NCBI GenBank assembly: GCA_017625155.1
Contig: JAGALP010000006.1
Location: 35,956 to 99,955 of the forward strand
DNA: 64,000 bases
Direction of reading: 5' to 3'
Origin: Paludibacteraceae bacterium
Lineage (GTDB): Bacteria > Bacteroidota > Bacteroidia > Bacteroidales > Paludibacteraceae
The translations under genes were made by a program, and so were the position numbers. Shown piece by piece: positions 1 through 6,796 of this stretch. The notes below the pieces were generated by a model that was not told the origin of the DNA, made no database searches, and saw only the letters and a program-made list of their open reading frames with translations. Positions within the stretch are counted from its first letter, which is position 1. Every line of letters starts with the position of its first letter.

Positions 1-539
1 GAATGATGTATAGTGCCACATAGATTACCACCTCCTGCATGTACAATCGCCTGATTAAGAGCGGATAGCGTATGTTTTGCCTCCATTGTTGGAGACAGTA
101 CATAACCAATTATCATACGAGAAAAAGCATCTGTCACAAGATGTAGATAACAGAATTTGTCATCTATTGTATAGATATATGTGATGTCACTTACCCATAC
201 TTGATTAACATTCTTGATAACAAGTTCTTTAACCAAGTCTGGATACTTAAAGTACACATGATTAGAGTTGGTTGTATGATGTGATTTGCGAGGAGGGATA
301 ATTAGTTTGTGTTGGTGTAGCAGCCCTAGAAACTTATCTCGCCCCATTCCTAATGTTCCGCCTAATACTGAACGAACGAGACAATATAGCTTTAGACCGC
401 CTATCATAGGCATCTCCGAGCGATAATATCTGACAAGCGAAAGAATCTCTTTCTCTACTTCTAATTCACTGAATGACTTGCGTTTATGTTTATAATAAGC
501 CTGTTTAGACTTGCCAAACAGTCCGCAGAGAGTTTCCAT
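1..539 (-). CDS. IS3-family transposase OrfB, partial (catalytic rve domain)
   Basis: Catalytic half of an IS3-family transposase; the C-terminal part lies beyond base 1. The visible ~179 residues begin METLCGLFGKSKQAYYKHKR, typical of IS3 OrfB, continue through an HTH_21-like region and enter the integrase core at VWVSDITYIY, whose Asp is the first residue of the DDE triad. ATG at 539 is the first in-frame methionine, but the frame is open upstream to the A7 run at 590-596, so the working transposase is probably an OrfAB fusion made by -1 frameshifting and the ATG may be little used. Activity cannot be judged because the other catalytic residues are not in the window. Confidence 0.85.
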   Translation of the reverse strand, partial: METLCGLFGKSKQAYYKHKRKSFSELEVEKEILSLVRYYRSEMPMIGGLKLYCLVRSVLGGTLGMGRDKFLGLLHQHKLIIPPRKSHHTTNSNHVYFKYPDLVKELVIKNVNQVWVSDITYIYTIDDKFCYLHLVTDAFSRMIIGYVLSPTMEAKHTLSALNQAIVHAGGGNLCGTIHH

Positions 540-596
540 TGTTTCGTATGGAAACTCTGCGGACAGGCGTTCTACTGTTTGGCACCATCTTTTTTT
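521..596 (-). promoter_or_regulatory. Programmed -1 frameshift signal of the left IS (A7 run plus hairpin)
   Basis: On the minus strand the end of orfA reads TTA AAA AAA G (A7 at 590-596). Slipping back one base enters a frame that is open through to OrfB (KRWCQTVERLSAEFPYE then METL). About 25 bases downstream a long hairpin forms between 548-564 and 521-539: 17 base pairs with a 2-base bulge and an 8-base loop. It also buries the OrfB ATG. A7 slippage is the known IS3-family mechanism. The 25-base spacer is longer than usual for a stimulator, so the hairpin may instead block independent OrfB initiation. Confidence 0.65.
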
Positions 597-928
597 AACA
601 GGTCTATGCCATCTTCTTCTTTAACAATCTCAAGAAGACGCTCATAACCAGCAGCGCGGAGTTTATGATACTCCACCTCGCGTAAGAGACGCTCGTTCTC
701 TAAACGAAGATTCTCCAGAGCTTGATCTTTTGCATCCATGTGAATTGATTTTCTGCGCAAAGGTACGCCTTTTTTTCCATTTGAGCAAGATATAAGCCAA
801 TCTGAAAGGGTTGTTTGGTGAATTTTCCATTTCTTTGCACATTCACCTTGACTCATACCTGATGCAAAATAGTCTTCAACAACTTGTTGTTTGAATGACT
901 GAGAGTAATAATTTACTGTTCGCTTCAT
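572..928 (-). CDS. IS3-family transposase OrfA
   Basis: A 118-residue protein with an N-terminal helix-turn-helix (FKQQVVEDYFASGMSQGECA, then KWKIHQTTLSDWL) and a C-terminal leucine-zipper-like helix (LENLRLENERLLREVEYHK). This is the standard layout of IS3 OrfA, which binds the terminal repeats and dimerises through the zipper. It ends at TAG after the A7 slippery run and overlaps the -1 frame of OrfB. The start at 928 leaves a full HTH domain and follows an AT-rich stretch. OrfA alone usually acts as a regulator; the OrfAB fusion is the transposase. Confidence 0.88.
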   Translation of the reverse strand: MKRTVNYYSQSFKQQVVEDYFASGMSQGECAKKWKIHQTTLSDWLISCSNGKKGVPLRRKSIHMDAKDQALENLRLENERLLREVEYHKLRAAGYERLLEIVKEEDGIDLLKKDGAKQ

Positions 929-1023
929 AAAACTTGAATCTTAATAATTGATACTTTTTGTTCATTTTATGAGTAAACCTATTTCAGTATAAGACACTCA
1001 AAAAAGTACTTTTGTTAAGTGAA

Positions 1024-1224
1024 GAAGTGCCTTGAATGGCACTTCGAGTATTGCGCCCGAGAAGTCCCCACTTTGAGGATTAAGCGCAATACATAGAATG
1101 GCGCGACCCTTGCGGTCACGCAGCCGTACGGCTATAGGGTAGTGCCGTACAGGGTAGGCACGACCGCCTAATGCGTGATGTTTGGTGTGCTTACCTGTAA
1201 AATGCTTTTTCTTAAGATTTTACA
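1024..1224. other. Chain of hairpins in a non-coding region
   Basis: Successive perfect or near-perfect inverted repeats lie within 200 bases: 1024-1031 with 1038-1045 (8 bp, 6-base loop); 1048-1056 with 1084-1092 (9 bp); a weaker one around 1105-1117; 1126-1132 with 1144-1150 (7 bp, sharing its left arm with a 10-base palindrome 1123-1132); and 1196-1203 with 1217-1224 (8 bp). No reading frame is credible across it and I do not recognise the element. It could be a structured RNA or decayed mobile DNA. No convincing promoter immediately precedes it on the plus strand. Confidence 0.5.
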
Positions 1225-1248
1225 TCTCTTATACCTTGCCTTATTCCA

Positions 1249-1292
1249 CCGAGAGAACTCCGAGAGACGACCGAGAGATGACCGACTAAACT
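1249..1292. repeat. 11-bp tandem array, four units (CCGAGAGANNN)
   Basis: Four consecutive 11-base units: CCGAGAGAACT, CCGAGAGACGA, CCGAGAGATGA and CCGACTAAACT. Non-coding. One of several 11-base arrays in this window whose unit sequences are unrelated. Confidence 0.8.
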
Positions 1293-1328
1293 CCCCAACA
1301 CAAAAAGTACGTTTTATTAATATCGCCT

Positions 1329-1412
1329 CCTAAAAAAGTTGACTCATTTCCTAAAAAAAGTTGACTGCTTTCCTGAAAAGGTTGACTACCTTCCTAAAAT
1401 TGTTGCCACTCC
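1329..1412. repeat. ~21-bp degenerate tandem array, four units
   Basis: Units start at 1329, 1350, 1372 and 1393, of the form CCTAAAAAAGTTGACTCATTT with drift. The core AAGTTGACT or AGGTTGACT also occurs singly at about 12259 and 39658, and inverted (GCAGTCAACTT) near 4996 and 5075. It may be a decayed IS end or a dispersed small repeat. Confidence 0.7.
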
Positions 1413-1447
1413 CCGAAACAAAAAATCGCTACCAAAAGGCGATTTTA

Positions 1448-1479
1448 TTTGCTCAATTCAAAAAAATGTATTACCTTTG
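1448..1479 (+). promoter_or_regulatory. Bacteroidota-type promoter for the leader/ncRNA and caspase operon
   Basis: TTTG at 1448-1451, exactly 20 bases, then TACCTTTG at 1472-1479: both primary-sigma-factor boxes of Bacteroidota in their consensus form. Transcription should begin near 1484-1487, about 400 bases before the first ATG of the operon. Confidence 0.8.
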
Positions 1480-1483
1480 CACC

Positions 1484-1822
1484 GTGAACCTGCGCCAGGG
1501 GATGTCTGACATCATTGGCGGAGGGTAGCAGACATAGTAAAAAGGCGTTTATTGACGCTCTGTTCTGACGAATCGAAATCTCGCAAATTTCCATTAGTCT
1601 CGGAACTTAGCAACGGTAGATGTCCTACGGGATATAGATTATCCCTCTTGTGCTTGTTATGGTACATCTTTTGCGTATATATGTATGCGCACACGCGTAC
1701 CTTGACTATGTAGCACGGAGAATGTTTATATTCGGCGTGGGCTTCGCGTTGTTGTTCTAGACTAATAGGCAATGCGAGAGCCTCGATTCGTGGAACGACA
1801 GCAGTCGGAATCCACGTTTTTT
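1484..1822 (+). ncRNA. Candidate structured RNA: free ncRNA or attenuator leader
   Basis: Begins just after a consensus promoter and ends in an intrinsic terminator at 1789-1822, giving a transcript of about 340 bases. Stems visible by eye: a nested hairpin 1493-1497/1516-1520 around 1501-1505/1509-1513; GGGATA-TAGAT-TATCCC near 1638; an AGATGT/ACATCT pair enclosing it; and a long stem around 1738-1782 (GGCTTCGCGTTG with CAATGCGAGAGCC). It lacks the conserved RNase P, tmRNA, SRP and common riboswitch motifs that I know. An overlapping antisense frame (1512-1982) has no family resemblance. Because no promoter is visible between the terminator and the ATG at 1891, attenuation of the downstream operon is as likely as a free RNA. 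Confidence 0.5.
1789..1822 (+). terminator. Intrinsic terminator inside the leader of the caspase operon
   Basis: CGTGGA (1789-1794) pairs with TCCACG (1811-1816), extended by an inner CGAC/GTCG pair, followed directly by T6 (1817-1822). It lies 68 bases before the start of the first operon gene. Confidence 0.75.
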
Positions 1823-1890
1823 GTATGCCTATGTATGTAATGCACAAAGAATATAAACAACTAATTATTAACCCATAAAACAACAATCGT

Positions 1891-2562
1891 ATGAAAAAAG
1901 TACTATTTCTTGCGATGGCAATGCTGGTAGCATGCTCCGCAAGTTTTGCACAAGATGCAAAGGAAATCATGAATGAACGCAAAGCAGTTCAAAAAATGGC
2001 AAAACAAGAACTCGCAGCTAAAGTGGACAAGGCAACCAAAAAAGAAGCGAAACGCCTTGCCAAAGAAGGTTGGGTAGTAAGTCCAGGTGCATTACCATTG
2101 GAAAAACAATTACAACGCTCATATGAAATGGAATATCAATATGACGATTTAGGTTTTCCTAAATACATTATGGCTAATGCACAATCTATTGCAGAGCATT
2201 ATGATGCAGCAAAAACTGCTGCTACTTCATTAGCAATTACCAACCTTGCGGGACAAATCCAAACTGAAGTAAGCGCATTGATAGAGAATACTGTTGCTAA
2301 TTCGCAACTTTCAGCAGAACAAGCTGCAAGTATTTCTGAAACAGTGATGTCAAGTAAGAATCTAATTAGCCAATCTATTGGTCGCACAATTGCAGTAGTA
2401 GAATGCTATCGCGTTTTGAAGAACAAAAACCGCGAAGTAATGGTGCGTATTGCTTATAATGGAGAAATGGCAAAAGAAGCAGCTAAGAAAGCTGTTCGTG
2501 AAGAATTGGTAAAGAAAGGCGAAAACTTGCACGAACAATTAGATAAAGTACTTGGTTTCTAA
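1891..2562 (+). CDS. Exported LPP20-like protein, first gene of the caspase operon
   Basis: A 223-residue protein with a Sec signal peptide (residues 1-20, ending SFAQ). The mature N-terminal part is a charged Lys/Glu/Ala-rich helix. Residues ~100-205 (ITNLAGQIQTEV ... GRTIAVVECYRVL ... EVMVRIAYNGEMAKEAAKKA) resemble the LPP20-type envelope proteins found beside DUF4384 proteins in Bacteroidota; this is a remembered pattern, not a search result. There is no lipobox cysteine at the cleavage site, so a periplasmic soluble protein is more likely. Its stop codon shares one base with the next start, which suggests translational coupling. No enzymatic motif is visible and its role is unknown. Confidence 0.8.
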   Translation: MKKVLFLAMAMLVACSASFAQDAKEIMNERKAVQKMAKQELAAKVDKATKKEAKRLAKEGWVVSPGALPLEKQLQRSYEMEYQYDDLGFPKYIMANAQSIAEHYDAAKTAATSLAITNLAGQIQTEVSALIENTVANSQLSAEQAASISETVMSSKNLISQSIGRTIAVVECYRVLKNKNREVMVRIAYNGEMAKEAAKKAVREELVKKGENLHEQLDKVLGF

Positions 2563-3404
2563 TGAAATACATAATAAATCTAATATTAGTCTTTTTATTT
2601 GCAGCAACCATTCACGCACAACGCGTTGCAACTGTTTGTGGTGAGTATCGCTATACCGTACCCGGCGAGATTCCATTGAACCGCGCCAAACAAATAGCCA
2701 TTGATAAAGCTCGTAACGAAGCTATTGCTAATGAATTTGGGCAGGTAGTATCACAATCTACCACGACAACCATTCACACCTCGGACAGCAAATCCCAAGT
2801 TCAGTCGGATAGTTATGCTTCCACCGAATCAAAAGCCATTTGGTTGAGCGATACGAAAGAGCCCGAAGTTAGCATTGCATACGAAAACGATGTAATGGTG
2901 ATAACCGCTTCGGTATGTGGCAAGGCACGTGAGTTGAAAACCGCAGAGGTGGAATTGAAAATGCAGGTTCTCAACAATGGTTTCGAATCAGACCAATTTA
3001 GGAATAATGATAAAGTTTCTATTTTGTTCAAGTCGCCTATTAATGGCTATGTGGCTATCTTCTTTCGCGATGATAATGCAGGCATGATATATTGCATGAT
3101 GCCCTACGAGAATGAAGATGGCACAGCGCGAGAGGTAAAAAGTAATAAAGAATATACGTATCTTTCGACTGCCGACCCAATCTATCCCTATCAAGAAGAA
3201 ACGATTTTGGTAACGGACAAGAGTGTAGAATTTGATACATTTATTCTTGTCTTTTCTAAAAAAGACTTTTCAATGCCTTCCTCAGAAGCAGGAGAGTTTG
3301 TTCCCGAACTTTCCGTAGAAGACTTCCAGAGATGGTTGCGCAAAAATCGCATCAATGACGAAACGATGCAAACAATGGAAAAATCAATTCAAATACACAA
3401 ATAA
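2562..3404 (+). CDS. Exported DUF4384-domain protein
   Basis: A 280-residue protein with a signal peptide (residues 1-19, ending IHAQ). Residues 20-125 resemble the N-terminal fold of FlgT/LPP20-like proteins (RAKQIAIDKARNEAIANEFG). Residues ~140-235 match the DUF4384 pattern (NDKVSILFKSPINGYVAIFF, then LVFSKKDF), a beta-rich domain often encoded with caspases or exported kinases. The C-terminal helix LSVEDFQRWLRKNR is common in Bacteroidota members. It overlaps the preceding gene by one base and is followed 7 bases later by the caspase-like gene, so all three are surely one operon. The function of DUF4384 is not established; a sensor or adaptor for the protease is an inference. Confidence 0.85.
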   Translation: MKYIINLILVFLFAATIHAQRVATVCGEYRYTVPGEIPLNRAKQIAIDKARNEAIANEFGQVVSQSTTTTIHTSDSKSQVQSDSYASTESKAIWLSDTKEPEVSIAYENDVMVITASVCGKARELKTAEVELKMQVLNNGFESDQFRNNDKVSILFKSPINGYVAIFFRDDNAGMIYCMMPYENEDGTAREVKSNKEYTYLSTADPIYPYQEETILVTDKSVEFDTFILVFSKKDFSMPSSEAGEFVPELSVEDFQRWLRKNRINDETMQTMEKSIQIHK

Positions 3405-3411
3405 AAAATAA

Positions 3412-4764
3412 ATGATTATGAAAAAGAGAATTACTTTACTATCAATGCTTGTCTTGATGGCTATTTCAAATGCATTAGCAAATGAAACTGCTAAAATTGT
3501 TCTTCTACGCCCTTATGATTTTGGAGCTGCTATGGGAGCTGTTTATGGAGGTAAAAAATACTATAGTTTCCACCACTACATTGACTTTGATGGTCAATTA
3601 TTTGGAAATGTTGCAACCATGCAGTATTACGAAATTATTGTAGAACCAGGTAACCATACCATCGTAGGATATGTTGGATTACAAAGTCCAGAAGACGCAA
3701 AAAATGAAGGACAGAAATATTCGCTTGTGATAGGAGCTCAAGCAGGTAAAACATATTATGCTTGTATTGATGAGAAGAAAATGTCAATACAACTAATTGA
3801 TGAGAAAAAGTGGCAAAAAGAATTAAAGAAAAATTATCCTGTTCAATGGGTTGCGAAATTAGAATTGAAAGGAGATGTTTTTTATGCCGCAGATGGAACA
3901 CCTGTGGGAGAAAATGCTCCTAAAGCAAAAATTGAAAATAATGTACAAATCGCAGATAATGCTACAGCACCAAAAGAGATTATTCAATCAGATGTAGATC
4001 AAAACATTCCTCAAAGTAGCAAGAAATCAGAAGATACATATGCTTTGATTATTGCTAACGAGGAGTATCAATTTGTGGATGATGTGAATTTTGCAGCACA
4101 CGATGGTGAAATATTCAAAGAGTATTGTATCAAGACTTTAGGTATTCCTGAGCGTCAGATTCGTTATTGCGCCAATGCTTCATATGGTGTAATTTCAGGC
4201 GGCGTAGATTGGCTGAAATATGCACTTAATAATTTTGAAGGATGCAAAGCGATTGTATATTACTGTGGTCATGGTATTCCAGATGAGAAAACAGGTGATG
4301 CATATATCATTCCTGTAGATGGAAAGGGAACAAACACCACTACCTGCTACAGTTTGAATACGCTTTATACCACTTTGGCAAACACCAAAGCATCAAACAT
4401 CACTTACTTTATGGATGCTTGTTTTACTGGTGCAAACAAAGAGGGTAGTATGCTTGTGGCTGCTCGTGGTGTAGCTCGTGAAGCAAAGAAAGAAGTCTTG
4501 GCTGGTAAAGCTGTAGTATTCTCTGCTTCAAGTGGCGATGAGACTGCGATGACCTATCCTGAAAAAGGACACGGATTATTTACTTATTTCTTGCTGAAGA
4601 AATTACAAGAGACACAAGGTAATGTATCTTATTCTGATTTGGCGGATTATATCAATAAGAATGTGAAAAAAGAAGCGTTCTTAATCAACGAGAAGCCCCA
4701 AACTCCTGTAGTTGCAACAAGTACTGCAGCAAGTAGCACTTGGAAAAATATGACATTGAAATAA
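3412..4764 (+). CDS. Secreted caspase-like (peptidase C14) protein
   Basis: A 450-residue protein with an N-terminal signal peptide (cleavage near ALA-NE, residue 24). Residues ~25-160 form a beta-rich domain resembling DUF2846 (VEPGNHTIVGYVG); residues ~165-207 are a linker; residues ~208-430 are a p20-like caspase domain. The catalytic dyad is intact: His287 in YYCGHG and Cys337 in FMDACFTG. Because it is exported, its substrates should be periplasmic or extracellular, unlike the cytosolic defence caspases. It is the last gene of the operon and precedes a strong terminator. Its base composition is more AT-rich than that of gltX and pdxA nearby. ATG at 3418 (residue 3) is an equally good start. 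Specificity is unknown. Confidence 0.9.
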   Translation: MIMKKRITLLSMLVLMAISNALANETAKIVLLRPYDFGAAMGAVYGGKKYYSFHHYIDFDGQLFGNVATMQYYEIIVEPGNHTIVGYVGLQSPEDAKNEGQKYSLVIGAQAGKTYYACIDEKKMSIQLIDEKKWQKELKKNYPVQWVAKLELKGDVFYAADGTPVGENAPKAKIENNVQIADNATAPKEIIQSDVDQNIPQSSKKSEDTYALIIANEEYQFVDDVNFAAHDGEIFKEYCIKTLGIPERQIRYCANASYGVISGGVDWLKYALNNFEGCKAIVYYCGHGIPDEKTGDAYIIPVDGKGTNTTTCYSLNTLYTTLANTKASNITYFMDACFTGANKEGSMLVAARGVAREAKKEVLAGKAVVFSASSGDETAMTYPEKGHGLFTYFLLKKLQETQGNVSYSDLADYINKNVKKEAFLINEKPQTPVVATSTAASSTWKNMTLK

Positions 4765-4789
4765 ATGTTTCTTTAGATACCATTACACT

Positions 4790-4823
4790 CTCACTCCGCA
4801 GTTTACTTGCGGGGTGAGTTTTT
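4790..4823 (+). terminator. Intrinsic terminator of the caspase operon
   Basis: CTCAC-T-CCGCA (4790-4800) pairs with TGCGG-G-GTGAG (4808-4818), followed by T5. It lies 26 bases after the stop codon. Confidence 0.85.
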
Positions 4824-5129
4824 ATATTATAATCCCTCTTGCTCGTATCAGTGCAAGTATTCAAGCAGTCCTTCGGTAAAGGTTCGGTATCCCTTCGGAA
4901 AACTGTAAGGTGAAAAGTGAAAACACAAAAGCCACAGATAGGACACAAATAGGCGATAGATGTGCTACAGTGATTGCGAAGTGGTCACCTAGCCCGCAGT
5001 CAACTTGAGAGTAACCTAAAAGCCACCGAAAGCCCAGAGATCTCCCAGAGATGTGCTATGGTGCTCCCGAAACCTGCAGTCAACTTATGGTTCCTTCGGC
5101 ACAATCTTAGGCACGCGAAAACTTATTTC
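4824..5129. repeat. Non-coding spacer with degenerate short repeats
   Basis: I see no real gene here. It contains an 11-base array at 4870-4902 (CCTTCGGTAAA, GGTTCGGTATC, CCTTCGGAAAA), a pair of 11-mers at 5033-5054 (CCCAGAGATCT, CCCAGAGATGT), and two imperfect direct copies about 78 bases apart that share AGATGTGCTA and GCAGTCAACTT. The latter is the inverse of the core of the array at 1329-1412. It looks like decayed repeat DNA between converging operons. Confidence 0.6.
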
Positions 5130-5177
5130 AAAAAAAACTCACGCGGGATAGTCAGTAAACACTAGACTTCCCGCGTG
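5130..5177 (-). terminator. Intrinsic terminator of gltX
   Basis: On the minus strand CACGCGGGA (5177-5169) pairs with TCCCGCGTG (5148-5140), a 9-bp GC-rich stem followed after two bases by T8 (5137-5130). Confidence 0.85.
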
Positions 5178-5181
5178 TAGT

Positions 5182-5221
5182 TATAGTATAGGGTTGTATA
5201 GGATTGTGTAGTGTTGTATTA
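5182..5221. repeat. 10-bp tandem array at the 3' end of gltX
   Basis: Four 10-base units of the type GGGTTGTATA or GGATTGTGTA. The unit is close to that of the 22621-22690 array (AATTGTGTAG). It lies between the gltX stop codon and its terminator. Confidence 0.7.
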
Positions 5222-6793
5222 TCCTAGTCTTTCCAGTGCAGTTCTTACACGGCGGAGGGTTTCCTCTTTGCCCAATACATCGGTGATATTCCAAATATGT
5301 GGACCACGAGCAGCACCTACCAAGCAGATACGGAAAGCATTCATCACAATACCTACGCCATACTCCTTCTCAGCAATCCATGGCATAATCAGATTGTCCA
5401 AGCCCTCAGCAGACCAATCATCGTGCGCCTCAAGTAAAGCAAGCATCTCGGTCATATGCTTTGGAGAGTCCTCTTTCCAGCGTTTCTTAAGTGACTTCTC
5501 GTCGTACTCCTCAGGAGCCACGAAGAAGAAGTTGACTTGCTCCCAGAGTTCGGAAACGAAGTTTACGCGGTCCTTCGTCAAACCGATCACTTGAGCAATC
5601 TTGCTTTTTAGATCGCTGCGCTGTAGATCGGCGCAAGCGCCTGTAGATGGTAGATCGCTTTGCTGTAGATGTTTCAAGAGGTATGGCATAAACTGCTCAG
5701 CAAGCTCCTCGTTGCTGCGGAGTTGGAGGTATTGGTGGTTGAACCATTTGCCTTTCTCGTAGTCGAATTTCGCACCTGACTTGCTCACGCGCTCAAGAGA
5801 GAACTGCTCAATGAGCTCTTGCATGGTGTACATCTCTTGGTCGCCTGTAGCATGCCAGCCAAGAAGAGCCAAGAAGTTGATCACAGCCTCTGGATAATAG
5901 CCCTCTTCGCGGTAACCCGATGATACAGAGCCATCTTTTTGGTTGTGGAACTCGAGTGGGAAAACAGGGAAACCGAGTCGGTCGCCATCGCGTTTGGAGA
6001 GTTTGCCATTGCCGTCAGGTTTGAGAAGCAAAGGCAAGTGTGCAAACTCAGGCATGGTATCTTCCCAACCAAATGCCTGGTAGAGCAGCACGTGGAGTGG
6101 GGCAGAAGGCAACCATTCTTCGCCACGGATAACATGGCTGATCTCCATCAAATGGTCATCCACGATGTTAGCGAGGTGGTAAGTAGGCAGGTCGTCTGCG
6201 GATTTATAGAGCACCTTATCATCAAGGATATTGGAGTTGATAACCACTTCGCCACGGATAAGGTCGTGGACATGTACATCAATGTTTGGCTCTACCTTGA
6301 AGCGAACGACATACTTCTCTCCATTGGCGATGCGTGCATCTACTTCCTCTTTGCTGAGTGTCAAAGAGTTAACCATTTGTTCACGAGTGCGGGCATCGTA
6401 TTGGAAATTGGCAATCTCAGCGCGCTTTGCCTCCAATTGTTCTGGAGTATCAAACGCAATATAGGCATTGCCCGAAGCGAGGAGCTGATCGACATACTTG
6501 TGATAAATCTCGCGGCGCTCGCTTTGGCGGTATGGACCATGATCGCCCTTGCCGTTAGGCGCATCTTGGCAGATACCTTCGTCAATCTCGATGCCGAGCC
6601 ATGCGAGGGACTCGGTGATATATTCTTCGGCTCCAGGGACGAAGCGTGTGGAGTCGGTGTCTTCAATACGAAGCAACATGTCGCCACCATGTTGGCGAGC
6701 GAAAAGGTAGTTAAACAAGGCAGTACGCACACCGCCGATATGCAACGCGCCAGTTGGACTAGGCGCAAAACGAACACGAACTTTTCTTTCCAT
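5219..6793 (-). CDS. gltX: Glutamyl-tRNA synthetase
   Basis: Charges tRNA-Glu with glutamate in the cytoplasm. The class I signature HIGG (residues 18-21, a HIGH variant) follows [13 protein letters not shown] at the N-terminus, and KLSKRDG is the KMSKS loop. At 524 residues it is slightly longer than usual. A likely reason is a repetitive insert near residues 373-393 ([20 protein letters not shown]), encoded by a DNA stretch (5615-5670) in which CTGTAGAT recurs at roughly 21-base spacing. The start at 6793 places the class I motif at the usual distance. It lies 3 bases downstream of the CotH-type frame and ends at its own terminator, so it is probably cotranscribed. Confidence 0.96.
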   Translation of the reverse strand: MERKVRVRFAPSPTGALHIGGVRTALFNYLFARQHGGDMLLRIEDTDSTRFVPGAEEYITESLAWLGIEIDEGICQDAPNGKGDHGPYRQSERREIYHKYVDQLLASGNAYIAFDTPEQLEAKRAEIANFQYDARTREQMVNSLTLSKEEVDARIANGEKYVVRFKVEPNIDVHVHDLIRGEVVINSNILDDKVLYKSADDLPTYHLANIVDDHLMEISHVIRGEEWLPSAPLHVLLYQAFGWEDTMPEFAHLPLLLKPDGNGKLSKRDGDRLGFPVFPLEFHNQKDGSVSSGYREEGYYPEAVINFLALLGWHATGDQEMYTMQELIEQFSLERVSKSGAKFDYEKGKWFNHQYLQLRSNEELAEQFMPYLLKHLQQSDLPSTGACADLQRSDLKSKIAQVIGLTKDRVNFVSELWEQVNFFFVAPEEYDEKSLKKRWKEDSPKHMTEMLALLEAHDDWSAEGLDNLIMPWIAEKEYGVGIVMNAFRICLVGAARGPHIWNITDVLGKEETLRRVRTALERLG

Positions 6794-6796
6794 TTC

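Larger units (their letters stand above)
1..1000 (-). mobile_element. IS3-family insertion sequence, cut by window edge
   Basis: Two overlapping-phase reading frames on the minus strand encode an IS3-type OrfA (572-928) and the start of OrfB (1-539, running off the left edge). The outer end near OrfA is not certain. Read on the minus strand, a TG-starting sequence TGAGTGTCTTATACTGAAAT begins at base 1000 and is a plausible terminal repeat, but the other end is outside the window, so no repeat pair or target duplication can be checked. The OrfA differs from that of the element at the right edge, so the two are not copies of one IS. Confidence 0.7.

Noticed and set aside
1249-1412. CRISPR array
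   Set aside because: Units are 11 or 21 bases and directly adjacent, with no spacers and no cas genes.
1512-1982. 156-residue minus-strand frame before the caspase operon
   Set aside because: It overlaps the signal peptide of the real plus-strand gene and crosses the structured leader and terminator; no domain or promoter supports it.
3412-4764. Caspase as part of a phage-defence island
   Set aside because: All three operon proteins have Sec signals, and no sensor, nuclease, cyclase or effector gene typical of defence lies nearby; defence cannot be excluded but is not supported.
4974-5165. 63-residue frame between the caspase operon and gltX
   Set aside because: It runs through repeat DNA and the gltX terminator; no start context or homology.
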